Origin: Sporomusa acidovorans
Lineage (GTDB): Bacteria > Bacillota > Negativicutes > Sporomusales > Sporomusaceae
NCBI RefSeq assembly: GCF_900101845.1
Contig: NZ_FNAM01000043.1
Coordinates: forward strand, 1 to 50,058
Length of the DNA stretch: 50,058 nucleotides
Reading direction: 5' to 3'
Positions 41,158 to 48,037 of the stretch are shown piece after piece. Numbering within the stretch: the stretch's first letter is position 1; each line of letters begins with the position of its first letter. The position numbers and the translations under genes were made by a program. Under the pieces are notes generated by a model. The model was given only the letters and a program-made list of their open reading frames with translations. It was not told where the DNA came from and made no database searches.

Positions 41158-43125
41158 TTACACTTTAAATTCCTGCACAACCTGCTTAAGTTCAACTGCC
41201 ATTTGGGCCAGGCCGGCCGAAGCTGCGGTAATTTCCTGGACACTGGCGTTTTGCTCCTGACTGGCGGCAGCTACCTGCTCGGCTCCGTCAGCATTGCGAC
41301 CGGCAGTTTCGGCAATAGCTGCAACTGTGTTTTCTACCAAATTGCTGCATTTTTGCTGTTCTTCAGCCAAGGCGACAATCTGCACCACTTCATTCCGAAC
41401 ATTTTTGACCGCTGCATATATTTCCTTAAAGGCAGTGCCGGAACTTTCCACGACCTGAACACCGGCGACCACCTCCTGGCTGCCTTGGTCTATGGCACTA
41501 ACGGTTTCTACTGTCTCTGCCTGAATGGCCTCGATAATGCCGGCAATCTCGCGGGCGGCGGTTTCAGACTGTTCGGCCAGCTTACGAACTTCATCGGCTA
41601 CAACCGCAAACCCCCGCCCCTGCTCACCGGCGCGCGCCGCCTCGATAGCCGCATTTAAAGCCAAGAGATTCGTTTGTCCGGCTATGCCGGTAATAACATC
41701 CACGATTTGCCCAATCTGGCGGGATTTGTCACCCAAAGCATGGATTTTCTCGGTTGCCTGGCTCACATTGTTTTGAATCACTTTCATTTTGGTTACCGCC
41801 AAGGCAATCTGCTCAGAACCTGTTTCAGCTGCCTTCTCACTTTGTTCAGAAGCGGCAGCCACAGACTGAGCCGCTTTGCCGGTGTTGGCTATAGCTTCGA
41901 CCATATCTTTAATAATCAGCGCCGAATCATCTGCCATATGGACTTGTTTATTAGCCCCTTCGGCAACTCCCTGAATGGTAAGCGCCACTGCTTCGGCAGC
42001 TTTCCCGACTTCCCCCGAAGAAGCAGCTAATTCCTCCGAAGAGGCGGCAACTGTTTCGGCTGTTGCCGCTGTCTTGGTAACAATACCACGCAGCGAGATT
42101 ATCATGGAATTGAAAGTCTGCGTTAATTTAGCAATTTCAGCCACACCTTGAACTGCAATACTGTGAGACAAATCACCTTCCGCCACCTGTTCGGCGGCAG
42201 CCACCAGCTTTTCCAGCGGTCTGACAAGGCTGCGCGCGACATAATAAGCGCAGAGAAGTGCAACCAGTACGGCCACCAGCGTAATTCCACCGGTTGCTAC
42301 GGCTGAATGCAGGACTGCCGCCATGACTTCACTGATGGGTTCATGTACAATAACCCCCCACTTGTTTTCCGGTATAACCGTAAAAACAGTAAGCGTCTTA
42401 TCGCCCCGGGTGGAAACTGTCTCCTCGGCGCCGCTTTGACCGGCTATCGCACTGGCGACATAACTATAATTCGCAAAGGATTCTTTGTTAAGTACACGCT
42501 CCCTATCCGGATGAGCTATAACGGTTCCTTTTTGATCGACAATATCCACGTAGCCTGTTTTACCAATTTTTGCGGCATCAACAATATCCCATACAGCTTT
42601 CAGACTTACATCGGCGGCCATAACGCCAATAATCCGGCCGGTATTGTCTGTTATCGGCGTGCTAATGGTGACGCAGGGAGCATTGGTAAAAGAAGAGATA
42701 TACACATCGGTAAAAAAAGTTTTGCCTTTTATTGCTTCCTGGAAATAAGGCCGGTCGGCACGGTTGGCCAGGTTGCCGGAAGTTCTGGCAATCTGCATCC
42801 CGGTGGCATCCATAACATAAATTAGTTCAAAAACCGGATCCTTTTGCTGAGCACTTACGATCATGTCTTTAACGGTCACGGGGTCCATAGTTTTGGCAAC
42901 AGGTGTCACAGCCAACATTTCCGTAACACTCCGCGCGTCCTCTACCATGCGTGATATTTCATTGCCAATCTGCTCAGCCGTGTTGTGATTGGCCGAAATT
43001 GTTGTTTCTTTTAACGACTGAGAATTTATGTATCCCCCAATAATTCCAGCAGTACAGGCGGGAAAAAAAGCAAACAGCACTAATAGGACAATAAGCCTGA
43101 CTTGCAAACTATTGCTAACAATCAA
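41158..43125 (-). CDS. Methyl-accepting chemotaxis protein with extracellular Cache domain
   Basis: 655 residues. An N-terminal membrane helix is followed by a double-Cache-like sensor (about 35-270; RADRPYFQEAIKGKTFFTDVY, with VSISTPITD-like strands near 150 and TGYVDIVDQKGTVIAHPD). A second helix, a HAMP domain (RSLVRPLEKLVAAAEQVAEGD) and the signalling domain follow. The hairpin tip contains GQTNLLALNAAIEAARAGEQ. The start is TTG at 43125 with GGGGAGG 8 nt upstream. It would sense a small extracellular ligand and control CheA. It lies upstream of the riboswitch 3 promoter on the same strand but is probably an independent unit. Confidence 0.93.
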   Translation of the reverse strand: MIVSNSLQVRLIVLLVLFAFFPACTAGIIGGYINSQSLKETTISANHNTAEQIGNEISRMVEDARSVTEMLAVTPVAKTMDPVTVKDMIVSAQQKDPVFELIYVMDATGMQIARTSGNLANRADRPYFQEAIKGKTFFTDVYISSFTNAPCVTISTPITDNTGRIIGVMAADVSLKAVWDIVDAAKIGKTGYVDIVDQKGTVIAHPDRERVLNKESFANYSYVASAIAGQSGAEETVSTRGDKTLTVFTVIPENKWGVIVHEPISEVMAAVLHSAVATGGITLVAVLVALLCAYYVARSLVRPLEKLVAAAEQVAEGDLSHSIAVQGVAEIAKLTQTFNSMIISLRGIVTKTAATAETVAASSEELAASSGEVGKAAEAVALTIQGVAEGANKQVHMADDSALIIKDMVEAIANTGKAAQSVAAASEQSEKAAETGSEQIALAVTKMKVIQNNVSQATEKIHALGDKSRQIGQIVDVITGIAGQTNLLALNAAIEAARAGEQGRGFAVVADEVRKLAEQSETAAREIAGIIEAIQAETVETVSAIDQGSQEVVAGVQVVESSGTAFKEIYAAVKNVRNEVVQIVALAEEQQKCSNLVENTVAAIAETAGRNADGAEQVAAASQEQNASVQEITAASAGLAQMAVELKQVVQEFKV

Positions 43126-43285
43126 ACGCCATACCTCCCCAAATTTTCATAATTGCAGTATAATTATACCTCCTGCCATTATTTTCCGCAATTGACCTGC
43201 CTCTATTCTTAACTGAGATTTAACGTAGTTTTTTGTATTGTTTTGTAGTATGAATAATAAGTAAAATCAACCATCTACCTTCGTC

Positions 43286-43321
43286 AAAAAAAAGAGTAGC
43301 TTTATTGGCTACTCTTTTTTT
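43286..43321 (-). terminator. Bidirectional terminator after the 262-residue gene
   Basis: AAAAAAGAGTAGC and GCTACTCTTTTTT around TTTATTG, just past the stop at 43337. The rest of 43126-43336 is AT-rich leader of the chemoreceptor. Confidence 0.85.
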
Positions 43322-43336
43322 ACGACCAAACGTCAA

Positions 43337-44125
43337 TCAATTATCGGAAGGCCATTCCCAACAAATTCGATAAATTTTATTAAGTTTAGGGTTGCGTGTA
43401 TCCCAGCGAACTTCATGAGTGAATTCATCTAAAGGTAACATAGCACGCTCCTCTGTGCATGGTTTTGGCGCTATGTTATCTACCACTTCTTTTCTCGGAC
43501 TATTTGGTTTTGGCAAACGCTTTCTAGAAAAAACAACGCGCAGTGATAAATTATCAATCTGTTCAGAGATGTTCCTGTAAAGTAAAGGTAAGAATGTATC
43601 TTCAGCATCATAAAATTCAAATGCAATTTGTATGTCAATTATTTCGTCTTTTTCCAATTCCTTAAAATGTACTTCATATGTAGACCAAGGAGATCCGATT
43701 TGAACATTTTCAATTGTTTGTCCTGACGATAATAATTTTGGGGTAAATTGAGTCCCTTTTCCTGTCCAGGAATACCTCGCATAATACTTTGAAACTCCAT
43801 ATTTAAGTGCTTTAATTTTTATGCTGATCTTTTGGTACTGTCTCCTGTAATCATTATCGTCAAATGTGTAAACATATTCGGCCTTGAGTATTTTGTAACC
43901 CATTCGACTATACGTTTTTTCCCCCTTGTTTTTTATCAGGATAACAACTAATAAGATGGTAATACTACAGCCTATAAACCCACCTACGATATACGGAATA
44001 AAAGCTGCTATTAGTTGTAAAAACGAAAATATCTCATTTTTAAAGAACGTATAAACTCCAATAATTGCAGACGATCCAGTGAGTATTTTAAAAAGTGTAG
44101 ACAATTCATCATCTCCCTGGAACAT
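43337..44125 (-). CDS. Unknown protein with two membrane helices and a cytoplasmic domain
   Basis: 262 residues, AT-rich and unlike its neighbours in composition. Two helices (about 27-45 and 48-66; IPYIVGGFIGCSITILLVVIL) are followed by a beta-rich domain (KISIKIKALKYGVSKYYARYSW, IIDIQIAFEFYD) and a basic Pro-rich tail. The family is not recognised. The ATG at 44125 lacks a spaced ribosome binding site; TTG at 44104 has AGGGAG 8 nt upstream and may be the real start. A 2-TM plus sensor layout occurs in some defence effectors, but nothing specific supports that here. Confidence 0.65.
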   Translation of the reverse strand: MFQGDDELSTLFKILTGSSAIIGVYTFFKNEIFSFLQLIAAFIPYIVGGFIGCSITILLVVILIKNKGEKTYSRMGYKILKAEYVYTFDDNDYRRQYQKISIKIKALKYGVSKYYARYSWTGKGTQFTPKLLSSGQTIENVQIGSPWSTYEVHFKELEKDEIIDIQIAFEFYDAEDTFLPLLYRNISEQIDNLSLRVVFSRKRLPKPNSPRKEVVDNIAPKPCTEERAMLPLDEFTHEVRWDTRNPKLNKIYRICWEWPSDN

Positions 44126-44202
44126 ACTCTCATTATGTTATTACTAAAGTATACAAAAAAGAAAAAGCAATTAGACTATATCTAACTGCCTTTTCTTGAA
44201 TT

Positions 44203-44267
44203 AATTTAGTCATTGCCCATATACCACACCTCTTTTTGAACCATGGAAAATGTTGGTTGACTAAATT
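44203..44267. repeat. Perfect 10-bp inverted repeat in a 450-bp AT-rich gap
   Basis: AATTTAGTCA (44203-44212) and TGACTAAATT (44258-44267) flank 45 nt. An imperfect GCARTTAGA hairpin lies at 44167-44189. The rest of 44126-44573 shows no gene or RNA that I can identify. Confidence 0.4.
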
Positions 44268-44573
44268 CCGACCCACATTATTTAATTTCATAATATCATA
44301 TGACTCAAGTTTTTACCGGGTGAGTAGTTCCAACTTCCTATTTATATCCATAACTCTTCGTTGATGGACAAGGTCGGGTAATGTTAAGTATGCGCATAAT
44401 TTATAATATTTATACACAGTATGTTTCGTTCCAGGTTGTAATAGAAATAAGGAAATATTGGAATACGAAAAGGCATATTTTTTCTAAACCTAGTATTTCC
44501 TGCTTGATAGTTTTTGGAATGGAATGATTTTACATTTTAATGATGAATAGGTTACATTAAGGAGGGCAGTTAT

Positions 44574-45068
44574 ATGAAAAAGTTTCTACTTACAATTATT
44601 TTTGCTATGTTAACCAACGTGTGTTTTGCGGAAGATATATATATTGTTACTGAAAATGGCTTTGCTAAATATCTTCGCACAGAATCACTAGAAGCAAAAG
44701 TGACAACTAAAACTGTGAAAAACTCTCTCTTTGAAATGACATATAGCTTGATTTGTATACCAGACGAGATTACTTTAGACAAATTAAGAAGCCAAACTTT
44801 AAATAATAAAATTTCCTTTAAAAAACAAACTTTTATTTTTAAATATTTTTTTAACCCAAATAGTAATAATTGGAATAAAGACGGCTCAATTTGGGTTAAA
44901 AGTGATGAGATTTGGGGAAATTCTCCAAAAAAATGCTTATATAAAACCAGTGGTAATATGCCCGGCGGAGCCTACTACGGAAATGAATCTGAAGCAATTT
45001 TAAACAGAGATATAATTATCACAGCTTACCAATATACTCTATCACATAAGTTAATAAAATATAATTAA
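44574..45068 (+). CDS. Secreted protein of unknown function
   Basis: 164 residues with a clear signal peptide (KKFLLTIIFAMLTNVCFAED, cleavage after CFA). The mature part is beta-rich and aromatic (FKYFFNPNSNNWNKDGSIWV) with two Cys (CIPDE, KKCLYK) that might form a disulphide. AAGGAGG is 8-9 nt before the ATG. It is low-GC and isolated between AT-rich spacers. The layout resembles small surface-affixed housekeeping proteins of Negativicutes, but no family is assigned. Confidence 0.75.
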   Translation: MKKFLLTIIFAMLTNVCFAEDIYIVTENGFAKYLRTESLEAKVTTKTVKNSLFEMTYSLICIPDEITLDKLRSQTLNNKISFKKQTFIFKYFFNPNSNNWNKDGSIWVKSDEIWGNSPKKCLYKTSGNMPGGAYYGNESEAILNRDIIITAYQYTLSHKLIKYN

Positions 45069-45225
45069 ATGTCACAATAATTCTTTGTTCTTAGGAAATA
45101 CTATTCTCTATAAACCGCTTAACCTTCCTTACAAAACAAATGTTTGAAAAGATGAGATAACAGGAAATATTTTTCAAATAAATACTTGTTAAAATAATTC
45201 AAATATATATTGAGGGGGAATTCAT

Positions 45226-45480
45226 ATGAGGCCTTCTTTCCTCAACACCATTGGAAAATCATTAGCTACGTTACAGATTTTATACCGAGTTGCTCCACTT
45301 ATTCTTGGAATTAGCATTATTATAGCAGCGATCATCTGCTATCACTCTATCAGTCACAATTTTCCAAGCCTGTCACAGTTACTTCTCAATAAACCACTTA
45401 CCATCGTCATGAAACAAATAAACCTGCTTCCCTGCAATCCGGCATGTGTATCGCACACCTTGACCGCCAGCTTTTTGTGA
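45226..45480 (+). CDS. Small membrane protein, 3' end overlaps an antisense gene
   Basis: 84 residues starting MRPSFLNTIGKSLATLQIL after a good ribosome binding site (GAGGGGG, 7-8 nt). One membrane helix (APLILGISIIIAAIICYHSI) is followed by a tail. The last 34 codons lie opposite the convincing gene at 45379-45618 and read like its antisense shadow. The original 3' end may therefore have been replaced by a rearrangement. Confidence 0.4.
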   Translation: MRPSFLNTIGKSLATLQILYRVAPLILGISIIIAAIICYHSISHNFPSLSQLLLNKPLTIVMKQINLLPCNPACVSHTLTASFL

Positions 45481-45618
45481 TGCTGCTTGGCGAACATCCA
45501 GGACTTTGTCGACTTCAAACTTCCGGCCATCTTCCCAATGAAGAATCAAAGGCCTGATCCTGCCCTTAGTATCGTGTTGGGCAGTGATCGTAACGAATAT
45601 TTTATATTTATTTTCCAT
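45379..45618 (-). CDS. Small conserved protein paired with the LexA-like regulator
   Basis: 79 residues: YKIFVTITAQHDTKGRIRPL, LHWEDGRKFEVDKVLDVRQA, then GVRYTCRIAGKQVYLFHDDG and KWFIEK. It looks like a compact beta domain seen as a short hypothetical protein in many Firmicutes, in my recollection often beside SOS-type lexA and Y-family polymerase genes. It lies 2 bp after the regulator and shares its SOS promoter. No polymerase gene is present here. Confidence 0.7.
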   Translation of the reverse strand: MENKYKIFVTITAQHDTKGRIRPLILHWEDGRKFEVDKVLDVRQAASQKAGGQGVRYTCRIAGKQVYLFHDDGKWFIEK

Positions 45619-45620
45619 AC

Positions 45621-45815
45621 CTATAGCCTCACCAGTTGAATAGTTCGCGATCTAGCAGTATCCCAAATTACAAATCCTTTTTTCCTAAGCTGTTCCAACG
45701 TTTGATGAATAGTTGATTGACTGCGACCGGCAGCGAAAGAAATCTCTTTGATAGTAGGTTGAGTTCCGCATCGTGTTAGATATTCGTATACTTGAAGCTG
45801 TACCTTACTGGTCAT
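45621..45815 (-). CDS. LexA N-terminal-type winged helix protein without peptidase domain
   Basis: 64 residues matching the LexA DNA-binding domain pattern: QVYEYLTRCGTQPTIKEISF, AAGRSQSTIHQTLEQLRKKG and VIWDTARSRTIQLVRL. The self-cleaving peptidase domain is absent. The ATG at 45815 has AAGGGAT upstream; the longer frame to 45947 is rejected because it crosses the promoter. Two LexA-box-like sites overlap its promoter, so it should be SOS-controlled, either as target or competitor of full LexA. Confidence 0.75.
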   Translation of the reverse strand: MTSKVQLQVYEYLTRCGTQPTIKEISFAAGRSQSTIHQTLEQLRKKGFVIWDTARSRTIQLVRL

Positions 45816-45831
45816 AACACCATCCCTTACA

Positions 45832-45878
45832 GAACATTTGTTTGTGTTTAGTATAGAACAAATGTTTGCAGTTAACAA
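45832..45878 (-). promoter_or_regulatory. SOS-type promoter with two LexA-box-like operators
   Basis: On the minus strand TTGTTA (45873-45878), 17 bp, TATACT (45850-45855). GAACAAATGTTT (45856-45867) fills the spacer and GAACATTTGTTT (45832-45843) lies at the start point, 24 bp apart. Both fit GAAC-N4-GTTY of Gram-positive LexA. Confidence 0.7.
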
Positions 45879-45921
45879 GCGGAAATGAATGGAAAAACAG
45901 CTTATCTGAACACCAGAAAAT

Positions 45922-46022
45922 AAAAAAACACCCAGCAACACAGTCACTGGGCACTTTGGCGCCTCCCACCCGCCCGGAAATCCCCGGCAATATACCTCTA
46001 TTATGATTGAGAAGAGGCTTAA
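45922..46022 (-). ncRNA. Possible small structured RNA ending in a terminator
   Basis: On the minus strand, AAGCCTC (near 46020) can pair with GGGAGGC (near 45961), enclosing CCGG-GGATTT-CCGG. It ends with GCCCAG/CTGGGT and TTTTTTT (45922-45954). There is no protein gene between this terminator and the coat operon terminator at 46188, so it needs some transcript to stop. This is suggestive only. Confidence 0.3.
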
Positions 46023-46187
46023 TTATTTGTTTGGCTGACCTTGTTAAATGCATTATTTTGGCATATTTTTCCTATTTATTATTCAATTTATATTTTTTAA
46101 TACAAATTATACCTATTTTTTCTCATGCTGAGGGTTCCTCAACGATTGTGATTGAAAATAGACGTATCTTAGAAGAACTATAAAGTA

Positions 46188-46220
46188 ATTAACCCGCACC
46201 TCACATGATACGGGTTAATT
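46188..46220 (-). terminator. Terminator of the coat gene pair
   Basis: AATTAACCCG and CGGGTTAATT form a perfect 10-bp stem 16 bp beyond the cotF-like stop. The T tract on the minus strand is interrupted. Confidence 0.6.
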
Positions 46221-46235
46221 GCTTGTTTATGATTC

Positions 46236-46490
46236 TTACATTGACGGACTCATTAATTCAGATTTTACTTGCTGAATATCGTTTGGCGTAGCAGGAGCAG
46301 CCGGCTTGTAATACCCCTTCTGCTGTGCAGTTTGGGCAATCTGATACTGCCGCTGCTCATCCTGGTTCCTCATTTGCTGAAAGGTTGAACGCAATTGAGA
46401 ATTGCCTGTTTCGGCAATTACATTAGCATAGGTCGCTAAACTGCCTTTTATCATCGCTAAATAATCATTAAGCATATCTTTCTCATTCAT
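46236..46490 (-). CDS. CotF-family spore coat protein
   Basis: 84 residues of the Coat F domain type: MNEKDMLNDYLAMIKGSLAT, YANVIAETGNSQLRSTFQQM, a Gln-rich middle and KGYYKPA near the C terminus. Such proteins are four-helix ferritin-like coat components, here one half-module. AGGAGG is 9 nt upstream. It marks a spore former. It pairs with the next coat gene upstream. Confidence 0.88.
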   Translation of the reverse strand: MNEKDMLNDYLAMIKGSLATYANVIAETGNSQLRSTFQQMRNQDEQRQYQIAQTAQQKGYYKPAAPATPNDIQQVKSELMSPSM

Positions 46491-46504
46491 GATTGGCTTT
46501 CCTC

Positions 46505-46690
46505 CTATTGTAAAAATGACATGAGTTTCTGCTTTGAGCTTCTGGCTGCCGCTGCATCTTCTTGAAACATTTGCTTGAGCTGTGCATCATTACACTGCTG
46601 AGCGTACGCTTCCAGTTTATTGGCCACCGTTTCATGACCGCCAATCATGTGTCGTAAATGTTGAAGCTCCATTTGATTTAATTGCGCCAA
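46505..46690 (-). CDS. Small CotF-like coat protein
   Basis: 61 residues: QLNQMELQHLRHMIGGHETV, then ANKLEAYAQQCNDAQLKQMF and a short Lys-rich end. It matches the N-terminal helical hairpin of CotF-type proteins. The start is TTG at 46690 with AGGGAG 8 nt upstream; the GTG three codons earlier is too close to that site. It lies 14 bp before the second coat gene. Confidence 0.8.
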   Translation of the reverse strand: MAQLNQMELQHLRHMIGGHETVANKLEAYAQQCNDAQLKQMFQEDAAAARSSKQKLMSFLQ

Positions 46691-46835
46691 AGATAACACT
46701 CCCTTCCATGTATTACATAATTATTATTGATTGAAACATTCTTTATTATTCAGGTAAAATGAGGTAATTTTAAATTTTTCTAGTAGCACTTTTCTCTTTT
46801 TCCCATATCCTATAGCAGACGATTGAAAATTTGGT

Positions 46836-46919
46836 GTTAGCTTACGCTAACCGTTTTTACCGGACCGTGTGTTAGCGATAGCTAACCTTTCTTTATCCAC
46901 GGTGTTAGCTATCGCTAAC
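46836..46919 (+). promoter_or_regulatory. Three tandem GTTAGC-N4-GCTAAC palindromes upstream of feoA
   Basis: Copies at 46836-46851, 46871-46886 and 46904-46919, spaced 35 and 33 bp, each followed by a T-rich stretch. A further CTTAGCTAAG lies at about 46937-46946. They could be stacked operators of an iron-dependent regulator or serial terminators. The rest of 46691-46968 is AT-rich spacer. Confidence 0.6.
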
Positions 46920-46968
46920 CTTTTTTAAGAAAAAACTTAGCTAAGGCAAATACAAGGAGGTTAGCAGT

Positions 46969-47214
46969 ATGTATAGCCCTGCAAAAGCATCAACTTTGGC
47001 AGATATCACTGTAGGCACAGCCTGCAGAATATCGACCATAGAACTTGCCGGCTTGCTCCGAAGACGGATTCTGTACCTGGGCATTCTTCCGAAAACTCAG
47101 GTACAATGCGTTAGGAAAAGTCCGGCAGGCGACCCCATCGCGTTTCGCGTGCGTGACACTACCATCGCGCTACGCAGCGATGACGCGAGTCTGATTAAAG
47201 TCGACCCCGTATAA
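46969..47214 (+). CDS. feoA: Ferrous iron transport protein FeoA
   Basis: An 81-residue SH3-like cytoplasmic protein that assists FeoB. The FeoA pattern is clear: LADITVGTACRISTIELAG, RRRILYLGILPKTQVQCVRK, and a final IALRSDDASLIKVDPV. AAGGAGG is about 8 nt before the ATG. It is followed 28 bp later by the split feoB. Confidence 0.9.
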   Translation: MYSPAKASTLADITVGTACRISTIELAGLLRRRILYLGILPKTQVQCVRKSPAGDPIAFRVRDTTIALRSDDASLIKVDPV

Positions 47215-47242
47215 ATTTAAATAGTGGGAGGATTCATATATT

Positions 47243-48037
47243 ATGGACTGTTGTCAAGAAACCCATCGCCGCGAAACTCACGGACGGGTGCTGCGCGAGC
47301 ATTTCGGCATAGCCCCTGAGTCTGAGCAATGCGTCATTGCTTTGGCCGGTAATCCCAATGTTGGCAAAAGTACAGTTTTTAACGCGCTAACAGGTCTTCA
47401 CCAGCACACAGGCAACTGGCCGGGCAAGACAGTAGACAATGCCCAAGGTACTTTTACCTATCGCCAAAAGCCCTTCCTATTGGTCGACTTGCCGGGAACG
47501 TATTCGATACTAGCCCACACCGTGGAAGAACAGATCGCCCGCGATTTTATCTGCTTTGGTGAGCCAAATGCTACCATTGTTGTTTTAGATGCCACCTGTC
47601 TGGAACGTAATTTGAACCTCGCCCTGCAGGTGATGGAGATCACCCCGAACGTTATTGTTTGTATAAACCTTATGGACGAAGCGAGAAAGAAAGATATTAC
47701 CATTAATTTTTCTGTGTTGGAAAAAGAACTCGGCGTACCTGTCGTGGCTACCGCTGCCCGAAAAGGGGAAGGCCTCAATACCCTTCGGGAAACCCTGTAT
47801 CAGGTTAGCATCGGCGCACGCAAGAGTAATCCCCGGCAGCTTGTTTATTCGCCCTCCATAGAAGAGGCAGTGCAAGGGCTTTTACCCAATATTCAGCGCC
47901 TTGTTGATCACAAACTAAATCCCCGCTGGGTTGCTCTCCGGTTACTGGACGGAGATAAAGCATTCATTGAGAGCATCAACCGGTATTTAGACTTTCAGCC
48001 AAATTGGAAGCTTCAGGAGGAGGCAGCAGCATTGTGA
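47243..48037 (+). CDS. feoB: FeoB N-terminal GTPase domain protein
   Basis: 264 residues forming the cytosolic G domain of the ferrous iron transporter as a separate protein. G1 is AGNPNVGKSTVFNAL, G2 is around WPGKTVDNAQG, G3 is LVDLPGTYS and G4 is CINLMDEA. A helical linker region (PSIEEAVQGLLPNIQRLV) follows. The N-terminal CC motif (MDCCQETH) may bind metal or be an anchor. Its stop overlaps the membrane-domain start (GTGA), so the two halves are coupled. Confidence 0.92.
   Translation: MDCCQETHRRETHGRVLREHFGIAPESEQCVIALAGNPNVGKSTVFNALTGLHQHTGNWPGKTVDNAQGTFTYRQKPFLLVDLPGTYSILAHTVEEQIARDFICFGEPNATIVVLDATCLERNLNLALQVMEITPNVIVCINLMDEARKKDITINFSVLEKELGVPVVATAARKGEGLNTLRETLYQVSIGARKSNPRQLVYSPSIEEAVQGLLPNIQRLVDHKLNPRWVALRLLDGDKAFIESINRYLDFQPNWKLQEEAAAL

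Noticed and set aside
43337..44125. CBASS Cap15-type effector
   Set aside because: It has two membrane helices and a beta-rich domain, but no cyclase or other CBASS gene adjoins and no motif supports it.
46836..46919. CRISPR-like array in front of feoA
   Set aside because: Only three 16-bp palindromes with 17-19 bp gaps, no conserved longer repeat and no adjacent cas genes; operator or terminator repeats fit better.
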